A stretch of 64,000 nt of DNA, taken from positions 1,647,001 through 1,711,000 of the forward strand of contig NC_071354.1 of assembly GCF_943734655.1 (NCBI RefSeq), in the 5' to 3' direction. Source of the DNA: Sabethes cyaneus. Taxonomy: Eukaryota > Arthropoda > Insecta > Diptera > Culicidae. The translations under genes were made by a program, and so were the position numbers. The notes below the pieces were generated by a model. It was not told where the DNA came from and did not search any database. It worked only from the letters and a program-made list of their open reading frames with translations. This document shows, piece by piece, positions 35,377 to 44,500 of this stretch (positions within the stretch are counted from its first letter, which is position 1; each line of letters opens with the position of its first letter).

Positions 35377-35708
35377 TATATGATAATATGACTTTTTACA
35401 CATTCCAATTATACCATGCTGTTGATTAATATATTTAAAATATTACTTTTCGTGACATTAGTGGAAAATGTTCCTACAATAGAAGAATTTCATTTACCGC
35501 CTTTTAAAACACTTGCAGTGAGCATAGCAGCAAGTAATAACTGCGTAGGTTTGTTAAGAATTTTTTAAGCAATTGCACCTTATTGGTCTTCTCAAAAGGA
35601 ATTTGTAATTTATGCACCAACATCCTAAATTTTTCTTAGGTACCTTAAATAAAACTGTTAACAAATATATGTATTTAACTACAATCTTTTACCGACTGGT
35701 GATTCACT

Positions 35709-35770
35709 TAATGGAAACTTTTTCGGCTTCGCAGTCGCATGCGACTGCGAAGCCGAAAAAGTTTCCATTA
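35709..35770. repeat. perfect 62-bp palindrome
   Basis: Two 31-base arms (35709-35739 and 35740-35770) are exact reverse complements with no spacer; the centre is GTCGCATGCGAC. The 14-mer TATATGTATTTAAC lies at 35666-35679 and again at 35769-35782, so the palindrome and about 27 bases left of it are framed by direct repeats. No TIR family is recognised. See findings. Confidence 0.95.
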
Positions 35771-36130
35771 TATGTATTTAACAATAGGAAATTGAAATTC
35801 TCTCGAAATTACTTTTAAATCCGCCAAAATTATCTACCCTAAAGCATGTAAATTACTGGCAGGAAAAAACTCTTCAAAAGTCTTCTTCAAAAGTAAAAAA
35901 GGGAATGTTCGCTGAATAATTTTTAACGCAATTTTCCTGAATTCTTGTTTTTGAAAGATGATAAGTTTTGAGCGCATGGTCGAAATCTTTACAAGATTCA
36001 TTAATATCAAAATGTCAAGAAATCTGTTCTGAATATATTTTGATATTATCAATTCAAAGCAATTTTGGTATGAGATTCTGATGCTTCAGAAGACTTGCTT
36101 AAGGGTTTATTAGGTACATATGTTTGGCTG

Positions 36131-36901
36131 CGCCATGAATGTAGCATCTACATTTTTCAAATATTTTTTAGACACACATAAAGGTTTACTAGGAGCACAT
36201 AAAAAACTGACTTACCGCCCAAGTGAATTTTTAGAAGAAAAAAAAATTATAGCGATTTTGCCAATAGTGTTCACTTGAATTAATTCCAATTGCAATCGCG
36301 AATCCACGGAGGTCATTTGTTGACACGAAACCTAGATAACGAGCATGGATATACAGTAACGCCAACCTAAATAGTCGCGTATAAAATTTTTGCTATTAAA
36401 TTAAAATTCTCTGTTAAGTAAAATTAGGCGTAGGGAATGCTGTTAAACATACAAGTTGTAAATTCTTTGTGTAGGTTATTTACGCTAATTTTATTTATTT
36501 AGGCAAACAATTTTTTTTCTTTAAGCTAGAAACGCTAAAAGGCGTATAAAAATGTGGAGAGTGTCTTTTATAGTTTGTAATTTTCTCAGCATTCTCAGAT
36601 TTAGCTGTTAATCCGCAATCAACTATAATAACTCTAGAAGTGCTTTCAACGAATAGATTACAGGTGTTTGCATATACCAACACCACTGTTATGTATGTTG
36701 TAAATGTGTTTGTGCTTTCTTAGATGGACTCGGAAGACCATCCACCTTAACATTTGAACAAAACTTCATCCATATGCACCATTTCAACCTACAGCAACCG
36801 ACCACGATAAAAATAAAGTGTAAACAATAAACTCTAAACTACTTCTATCCAAAGGCTTTGTTTCTCTTTCGTTGTACGGATTTTAAGAAAATAAACAGAG
36901 G
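36131..36901. other. noncoding AT-rich DNA
   Basis: Between the end of the dispersed repeat and the left end of the next TIR element. Only short frames, no repeat shared with the rest of the window recognised. Confidence 0.5.
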
Positions 36902-37839
36902 TAGGGGAGTGTCGTCGTGGTTGGGCCACGTTTTGGAAGTCGCCCATAACTTTCGTTTCAAAAGGAGTTTTGGAAATCTAAATACATCGTTGCAAAGGTC
37001 TAAGAATAAGGTATATTTCCGGAAAGTTTTGAGCTGATTACTTCGAAAACAAAAAAGTTATAGGCATTTTCGTGAAGACAAAAAATGTTGTCATAGTCGG
37101 GCCATGTTGTACAGGTTGGGCCACCGCAGAAAATCTAAGACATACGTATTGAAATTGTATATAGAGACATAAAAAGAATGAATTCCGTGAACAACGGTTC
37201 ATATAGGTACAAATACCCTATTTTTGATTGCATTTTTGCGAAATTTTGGCGATCTTGTAAAATCAATACAATACAATACAATCGCCTTTTTCGAAGTGTA
37301 CAACTACAATAAAAAAACAACAAAAATCTAGGTTTTTATCGTATTAATTGTGCTTTATTTCATCACATTTTACGTGACTGACATTCTCTAGCGATTATTG
37401 CGCTTCTGCGCTTGAAATTATGGTGGCCCAGCCATGACTACTCAAGTGGCCCGACCTTTACAAATAGCGCTTTTCTAGTATTTCACCTTAGCCTTCCCAA
37501 ACATCTTGGGCTTCAAATGGTGAGTTGACAACCTGGAAGGAGCGTCAAACACAGCTCTGGTCCTCACAAGCTCCCGCCTCACGCCTCCACGAGTCATATG
37601 ATACCAAATGCGGCGTAGCCTGGGCAATGTTGTCAATCTGACAATAGCGAAGTGAGGAGGTGCGACGCGAATACTGGCGCGGTAACCATAGCATGGCGGT
37701 AGAGGAAATGCTTCGTCAAACACGAGCGTCTGTTCACCAAGGAGGTGCGGCTCAAACAGCGTCTGTTCTCCATGTTAGGGGCGGCTGATTATTATACTCG
37801 TCCTTATGCCAGCAGGGACTCTAAACAGTGCTGTGCACG

Positions 37840-40800
37840 ATGGTCCTCCGGCGAGACAGGGGGTTAGGGGCAGGCCCAACAAGCCGCCCTGGAAAACTAA
37901 AAGTTACCAACAACGAAGAAGAAAATAGGGATCGGAACAATCGGCGTCGACCCACGCGACGAAATAAGGACTACGATTGGAAACTCGGGACATGGAATTG
38001 CAAATCGCTCGGCTTCCCGGGTTGCGATAGGATAATATATGATGAATTACATCCCCGAAACTTCGAAGTCGTAGCACTGCAGGAACTTTGCTGGACAGGA
38101 CAGAAGGTATGGAAAAGCGGGCATCGAGCGGCTACTTTCTACCAGAGCTGTGGCACCACCAACGAGCTGGGAACCGGCTTTATAGTACTGGGAAAGATGC
38201 GCCAGCGTGTGATTGGTTGGCAACCGATCAACGCAAGGATGTGCAAGTTGAGGATTAAGGGCCGTTTCTTCAATTACAGTATCATCAATGTGCATTGCCC
38301 ACACGAAGGGAGACCCGATGACGAGAAGGAGGCGTTCTACGCGCAGCTGGAGCAGGTGTATGATGGCTGTCCGCGACGGGACGTGAAAATCGTCATCGGT
38401 GACATGAACGCGCAGGTAGGACGGGAAGCTATATATAGACCGGTAATCGGGCCAAACAGCCTGCATGCCGCAACGAACGACAACGGCCAACGATGCGTAA
38501 ATTTTGCAGCTTCCCGCGGAATGGTAGTCCGAAGTACCTTCTTCCCCCGCAAAGATATCCACAAGGCCACCTGGAGATCACCAGACCAACGAATAGAAAA
38601 CCAAATTGACCATATTCTAATCGACGGTAAATTCTTCTCTGATGTTATAAATGTTCGCACCTACCGCAGTGCGAATATAGATTCGGATCATTTCCTAGTT
38701 GCAGTTTGCATGCGCTCAAAACTCTCGACGGTGCATAACACGCGTCGAAGTCGTACGCCGCGACCCAACATCGAGCAGCTACGAGTCACCGGAGTTGCCC
38801 AGGAATACGCGCGGCAGCTGGAAGCAGCGCTACCCACGGAAGAGCAACTTGGCGCAGCAACTCTTGAAGATGGTTGGAAAGGCATTAAGACCGCCATCGG
38901 TAGCACTGCACTAGCGGCACTAGGTACAATGAATCCGAACCGAAGAAACGATTGGTTCGACGGCGAATGCGAGCAATTAGTGCAGGAGAAGAATGCAGCA
39001 CGTGCGAGGATGCTGCAATACCGTACGAGGGCGAATGTGGATCGATATAAACAAGCACGGAACAGGCAAAACTCAGTCTTCCGGAGGAAAAAGCGCCAAC
39101 AGGAAGATCGGGATTGCGAGGCGATGGAAGAACTGTACCGTGCTAACGATAAACGGAGGTTCTACGAGAAGTTAAACCGCTCGCGCAAAGGCCATGTGCC
39201 GCAGGCCGATATGTGTCGAGACTCAGACGGTAATCTTCTCACGAACGAACGTGAGGTGATCGAGAGGTGGAAGCAGTATTATGACGAGCACCTTAACAGC
39301 GATGTAGCTGAACATGGAGGTGACGATATGGCAATAGATCTTGGAGCACGTGCAGAAGACGACAGAATACCAGCCCCTGACCTCCAGGAGGTAGCAGAAG
39401 AGATCGGTCGGCTGAAGAACAATAAAGCGGCTGGGGCTGATCAGCTACCCGGCGAGCTGCTGAAATACGGTGGTGACGCACTGGCTAGAGCGCTGCACTG
39501 GGTCATTGTCAAGATTTGGGAGGATGAGCTACTACCGGAGGAGTGGACGGAAGGCATCGTGTGTCCGATCTACAAAAAGGGCGACAAGTTGGATTGTTGC
39601 AATTACCGCGCAATCACACTGTTGAACGCCGCCTACAAGGTACTCTCCCAACTTTTATGTCGTCGACTATCACCATTTGCAAAGGAGTTCGTGGGGCAAT
39701 ATCAAGCGGGATTCATGGGTGCCCGTGCCACCACGGACCAGATTTTCGCGCTTCGGCAAGTGTTGCAGAAATGTCGCGAATACAACGTGCCCACGCATCA
39801 TTTATTCATCGACTTCAAATCGGCGTACGACACGATCGATCGAGATCAGCTATGGCAGATTATGCACTACTACGGATTTCCGGATAAACTAACGCGATTG
39901 GTCAAGGCGACGATGGATCGAGTAATGTGTGTTGTTCGAGTATCAGGGGCAGTCTCGAGTCCCTTTGGATCTCGAAGAGGGTTACGGCAAGGTGATGGGC
40001 TTTTATGTTTGCTGTTTAACATCGCTTTGGAGGGTGTGATAAGAAGAGCGGGTATAGACACGAGTGGCACGATATTCACGAAGTCCGTCCAGCTTCTTGG
40101 TTTCGCTGACGACGTTGACATCATTACACGTACCTTTGAGAGGATGGCGGAAACGTACATCGGACTGAAAGCTGAAGCCAAACGGATAGGACTTGTCATT
40201 AATGTATCGAAAACAAAATACATGAAAGGAAGAGGTTCTAAAGAAGTGAATGCTGACCTCCCTCCCCGAATTCATTTAGACGGTGATGAAATCGAGGTGG
40301 TAGAAGAGTTCGTGTATCTGGGCTCACTGGTTACCGCAGACAACGACACCAGCAGAGAAATACAAAGACGCATTATGGCAGGAAATCGTGCCTACTTTGG
40401 ACTCCGTAGGACGCTGCGATCGAACAAAATTCGCCACCGCACGAAGTTAACAATCTACAAGACGCTGATTAGACCGGTAGTCCTTTACGGCCATGAGACA
40501 TGGACTATGCTCGTGGAGGACCAACGCGCCCTTAGTGTTTTCGAACGGAAGGTGTTGCGCACCATCTACGGCGGAGTGCAGATGGAAGACGGAACGTGGA
40601 GGAGGCGAATGAACCATGAATTGCATCAGCTGCTTAGGGAACCACCCATCGCTGCCACTGCAAAAATCGGTCGCCTGCGATGGGCTGGGCATGTCGTGAG
40701 GATGTCGGACGACTGCCCGGTTAAAAAAGTTCTCAATAACGATCCGACTGGAACGAGACGGCGGGGCGCGCAGCGAGCAAGATGGATCGATCAAGTGGAA

Positions 40801-40911
40801 GGCGACCTGCGGACCCTACGTAGACTACGTGGCTGGCGAATTGCGGCCATGGACCGAGTAGAATGGAGACGACTTCTTCGTACAGCAGAGGAAACCACGG
40901 CCTGGAGCTGA
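37840..40911 (+). CDS. RTE endonuclease/reverse transcriptase polyprotein
   Basis: Single 1023-residue frame from ATG 37840, the first ATG after an in-frame stop at 37822-37824. The N-terminus is basic. An APE-type endonuclease follows, residues about 47-290: GTWN at 50-53, LQELCWTG with Glu82, VIGDMNAQVG around 185-194, and SDHFLVA with the terminal Asp-His near 283-284. A linker rich in Arg/Lys/Glu (about 370-450) leads to the reverse transcriptase, about 525-800: LKNNKAAGADQLPGELL, PIYKKGDKLDCCNYRAITLL, FIDFKSAYD with Asp658, RRGLRQGDGLLCLLFNIALE, and FADD at 755-758. FVYLGSLVT and a basic C-terminal region with RLRWAGHVVRM follow. The protein would nick the target and reverse transcribe its own RNA there. 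All catalytic residues I can check are present. One departure: GLLCLLFN, where such RTs usually have Ser after the Gly. Confidence 0.95.
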   Translation: MVLRRDRGLGAGPTSRPGKLKVTNNEEENRDRNNRRRPTRRNKDYDWKLGTWNCKSLGFPGCDRIIYDELHPRNFEVVALQELCWTGQKVWKSGHRAATFYQSCGTTNELGTGFIVLGKMRQRVIGWQPINARMCKLRIKGRFFNYSIINVHCPHEGRPDDEKEAFYAQLEQVYDGCPRRDVKIVIGDMNAQVGREAIYRPVIGPNSLHAATNDNGQRCVNFAASRGMVVRSTFFPRKDIHKATWRSPDQRIENQIDHILIDGKFFSDVINVRTYRSANIDSDHFLVAVCMRSKLSTVHNTRRSRTPRPNIEQLRVTGVAQEYARQLEAALPTEEQLGAATLEDGWKGIKTAIGSTALAALGTMNPNRRNDWFDGECEQLVQEKNAARARMLQYRTRANVDRYKQARNRQNSVFRRKKRQQEDRDCEAMEELYRANDKRRFYEKLNRSRKGHVPQADMCRDSDGNLLTNEREVIERWKQYYDEHLNSDVAEHGGDDMAIDLGARAEDDRIPAPDLQEVAEEIGRLKNNKAAGADQLPGELLKYGGDALARALHWVIVKIWEDELLPEEWTEGIVCPIYKKGDKLDCCNYRAITLLNAAYKVLSQLLCRRLSPFAKEFVGQYQAGFMGARATTDQIFALRQVLQKCREYNVPTHHLFIDFKSAYDTIDRDQLWQIMHYYGFPDKLTRLVKATMDRVMCVVRVSGAVSSPFGSRRGLRQGDGLLCLLFNIALEGVIRRAGIDTSGTIFTKSVQLLGFADDVDIITRTFERMAETYIGLKAEAKRIGLVINVSKTKYMKGRGSKEVNADLPPRIHLDGDEIEVVEEFVYLGSLVTADNDTSREIQRRIMAGNRAYFGLRRTLRSNKIRHRTKLTIYKTLIRPVVLYGHETWTMLVEDQRALSVFERKVLRTIYGGVQMEDGTWRRRMNHELHQLLREPPIAATAKIGRLRWAGHVVRMSDDCPVKKVLNNDPTGTRRRGAQRARWIDQVEGDLRTLRRLRGWRIAAMDRVEWRRLLRTAEETTAWS

Positions 40912-40912
40912 T

Positions 40913-40928
40913 TAAGTAAGTAAGTAAG
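40913..40928 (+). repeat. (TAAG)4 3' tail of RTE element
   Basis: Four TAAG units begin two bases after the TGA stop codon (40909-40911) and end directly at the target duplication. This tail type replaces poly(A) in RTE elements. The comparable tracts at 3341-3372 may derive from the same class. Confidence 0.9.
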
Positions 40929-41513
40929 TTCCCAAACATCTTACTGGAGGGGATTTTTCTATAGTCTTCGTGTGCAGCACAACACACTTCATACGTTTTC
41001 AAAATTTACCTCGATAATTGCATTTCATGAATCATTTCTTGAAGAAATCATTGCACCTGGAAAACTTTTTTTGTAAGATTTAGTCACTGCATTCAGTACG
41101 GGTGTTTTGAATACGTGATTTAAACTCACAATATTGTGAAAAGTTAGCTATCACAGTAAGAAGTTTTACAATGGTTGTATCATAGATATCATGAGTTACT
41201 AAAACTGTGAAATCGTGATGGCCGGACCATAACAGTGGCCCGACGATAATGACAATACCCTATAATTGGCCAAATGACGGAAGGAGGAGCTGACTGGGAG
41301 GGAGCCACCAGGGATGGCGTGGAACTTGAGTATGAATGTAGCAATTGTAGTAAATGAAAATCCAATAATGTACTGAGTATGTGAGTAATGAATGTATGAA
41401 TAGGGTGGCCATTGACAAGGGGGAGATTCAAAAACGTGAAAAAGGTTTTGTCACGCTTTATAGGAATAACTGAAAAGAAGTCAAATTTACAAGTGTTTGA
41501 GAGACAAAGAGGT

Positions 41514-41540
41514 CCCGAGTAACATCGGGCAACCAGCTAG
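41514..41540 (+). mobile_element. Helitron-like 3' terminus
   Basis: A small hairpin, CCCGA (41514-41518) and TCGGG (41525-41529) with a 6-base loop, is followed 7 bases later by CTAG at 41537-41540 and then T. This is the classic Helitron/Helentron 3' end and resembles the CAGCTAG end at 14840. No 5' end or CTGT microsatellite was found upstream, so the element is truncated or extends into the unassigned 41263-41513. Confidence 0.5.
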
Positions 41541-44500
41541 TATCATTTAAATCCCGGTCAGATGATACTAACAAAATTATAACGGAATGAGAATGGGAAT
41601 AGAAATTTGACTGCAACTGGAGAAAATATCATAATTTTGCTGTTTAACTTTGTTGGGAAAATAAGCGACTATTGTCGTCGTTATCGTTGGCATTTACCGG
41701 GACAACTATTGTTTTTGTGTTCCCACTAGATTGAATGCATTTAGGTTTAATACGTTTTCAAGGCCCATTTATTGCGAAGCAGATCGGTTTCGAATCGATT
41801 TTCCATACGTTTGGTAACTTAAGTCTTCGTAGTAATTTCGGATATCTTGTACTTTTGAACAACTTGTTCATAGACTTTTCGGTTGACTGTGACAGTAGTC
41901 AGCGTAAAATGGACTCTTGAAACGTAATCTAAGACATTCGGTTTCACTCTATTTAAAAATAATTCCAGTGCTCACCTTTGGAAAGTGATAATAATATTCT
42001 AGTACTGATATTGTTAAATTTGGGTATGAAATAGGGAAGGTAACTAACAGAAAGTGTCCAAAATAGCTCTGGGCGTCCCAAGTTTCAACTTAGAACTAGT
42101 CGCAACCAGTAGGTAATACTATAATATAAAATTAAGTAGCTAAGCTAAAAGGAGAGGTGTCGCGTACATTCCGTGTTCAGTCTAAAAGTACCTCATTAGC
42201 AAGCACGGAGACACCCCAACCCAGCCATTTCCAAATTTAAGATGCCTATTAAATCTAGGGCAGCGTTTTTGTTTGTAAGGAAAAATTCAATAGGTATGGC
42301 TTGCAAAATTGCTAACAGCATGATATAGAACCAGAAGAACAAAAATTGTTCCATTTCTTAGGGACTTACTTTGCAACATTTAGCTCACGTATGTCTGTCG
42401 TCATTTAGCGGTCTTGCAATCACTCTAGAGTCAGTCTGCTCGGTTTACCAACAGCAAGGGCACATTACCTACCTGTGAGTAGGCCTACTCAATCCGTACT
42501 TACCCTTCGTCGAATGCTCTTTTTTCTAATCCTTAAAACCAACATCGTTTCCAAGTGCTATCAAAATACTGACATTCTGCACCTCCCAATGAATCCTTTC
42601 GATCGATCTCGTCACTCAATCAGACCAACATCAAGAGGCAAAACTCAAGCTTAAACCGCCAGGAATCTCTCTTGCCAAAACAAGAGATATAAACAGAACC
42701 AATCGAGTCGCCGAAGGAGATAAACAAACAAACCGGACAGAACTCACCATCCATCGCCCGGTAATGGTCAGTCATCATCATAAGTAATCCGTTTTCTTTG
42801 TGCGGAGCACATGGTCACAGTGCTGAAGCAAAACACCGTGATTATTAATTTTTTCAAAAACATACTTTTCGCCGTTTTTATTTACTTAAAAAAATATTTT
42901 CCACTAATCATTCCGGTGATTTCACAGTGATTGCTATTGTTGCTTGGATCACTCCCATCTGCTCTCCCACCACTCCAACCTACTCTACCATTTCTTTTAA
43001 CCTGCTTCTACTTGCGGCACTGTTTGTTGGAGTTTTTGTGCAATAATTTTCGCTACAATTTGTTAAGTTTTGCTTTTCCGGGTCTTTGTCAGTGTTTATA
43101 ATTTAGTGTTTCGTGCGCCGCCCGGGCATTTCAACATCAACAAATAACAAATGGTTCGATGGGAAGGAAAAAAATGGCATCTACGGGAGCTTGCTTTCAG
43201 TCAATGGGCACACGCCTCACCGACTCCGGATGGGAGTGAGAAGTAATAAAAAATGAGGTCTACTATTCTATATTAACAACAAGGAATGATAATCATAATA
43301 ATAAAGTTATTATTATTACAGTGATCATAATAATGTTTATGCAGTTGTATGCGCCTGTTTGAGCTTTACGCTGACGTTTGGGGTTGTTAATTTTTCGACT
43401 TACTAGGGTAAACTGCACATTACGCGGCAACCGGGCTGTCTTCATTATTTACTGCGATCTACGAGCTGATTCTAATTGACAGTTAACGATCACCAGGTAA
43501 TGATGATGATCACCAGGGTGATTAGCGCTACGCAGTTCCTTTTGTGGTAGCCCCACTTAATGGTCACCCATAATGTATGATTTTTCCCCTTATGCACCCA
43601 ATCAGACGCTTCGCTTCGTGATTATTTTTCGTTTCTGACTTTGTTTGAACAATATTTACACTAGCATTGTTACCTTCATCGGTAGACAATTATCATACAA
43701 GGTTTTAAGTTTTTTTTCCTAAAAAGCTACTCTTTTCATTACAGATTTAAAAATCATCAGTCGTTTTTTGTTGCTCAACAAATTTTTTCAACTTTTTACT
43801 TATTCATACATTCTTTTTTTACACACATACTCTTGCTCGCGCTCTCTCTCTTTATAGCAGTAATTATGGTTTCAAGCGAGAAGCGCTGAACAATGCTTCG
43901 CCGTTCTGAACCTTAGAATGCACGCTCGGCGTGGCGAGTGAGAATAGCTCTTCAGCTAGTACTAGGTAGCTCACATTTTATATTTATATACGTAAAAATT
44001 TCGTTAACCCTAACTACGGCGCAACAATTGACTGTTTATTTACAAAATATTTTTTTACATGTTCGTACAGTGATTGTTGTTGGTGTTTCTGGCTTTTATT
44101 CTTCGTATGATTCTCTCTCTCCTCTTGATATCGGCTTTGTTACGTTTATGATAATTGCTTTCCTGTTTTCTTCAGTTTTTGTTCTCTCGTCTAAGTTTTC
44201 TAGCTGCGATCTGTGAGTTTACATATTTTCTTTTTTTCTCCATTAGACTGGTGTGTTCTCTGTTTATTATCGTTTAATTATAGACCATCAGGGAAACCTG
44301 CTGAAATGTATATGCCAGCGCTAACAATGCTCTTTATTGATTGTGTGAGCGTCAGTAACTGCACATTACAGGATTGTATTCATTATATTGCACTGCATTT
44401 GCTGTTCCAAATGCAATGCGGAATCGTGGTTTGGCTAGAGGGTAAATCTTAGCGACGGTTAAAGTGGAAATGTTTGATTATCGATAAAAAAAATAAAGCA

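Larger units (their letters stand above)
34285..36130 (+). repeat. dispersed repeat, copy B, interrupted
   Basis: Collinear with 21785-22320 (see there for shared blocks). Similarity begins at GCAACATCGTAAAAGCGATG, is lost around 34380-35840, and resumes near AAGCATGTAAATTA (35844) through AAAGATGATAA (35956) to about 36060. The gap contains the ITmD37E element (34452-35376), the palindrome at 35709-35770 and other unassigned sequence, so part of it is insertion and part may be sequence that copy A has lost. Confidence 0.6.
37508..40928 (+). mobile_element. full-length RTE-clade non-LTR retrotransposon
   Basis: Direct repeats TTCCCAAACATCTT at 37494-37507 and 40929-40942 are identical and frame 3421 bp: a 5' UTR of about 330 bp, one open reading frame (37840-40911), and an almost absent 3' UTR that goes straight into (TAAG)4 at 40913-40928. 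A single endonuclease-RT frame, tiny 3' UTR and a short tandem-repeat tail instead of poly(A) are defining traits of the RTE clade. It inserted into the non-autonomous element 36904-41260. Perfect target duplication and open frame make it the youngest insertion in the window and possibly still active. Confidence 0.95.
36904..41260. mobile_element. TIR element with subterminal GGGCCAC motifs, split by RTE
   Basis: Imperfect terminal inverted repeats: counting the flanking TA, 36902-36929 and the reverse complement of 41235-41262 agree at 21 of 28 positions, with TAGGG at the outer and GGGCCAC at the inner end. TA flanks both ends. Related motifs occur at 36919 (GGTTGGGCCACG), 37095 (AGTCGGGCCATG) and 37114 (GGTTGGGCCACC), inverted at 37422 and 37446, and inverted at 41235, with a weaker one at 41219. 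Removing the RTE and one target duplication leaves about 922 bp without coding capacity. Same design as the element at 18336-21236 but unrelated sequence. Non-autonomous; family unknown. Confidence 0.75.
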
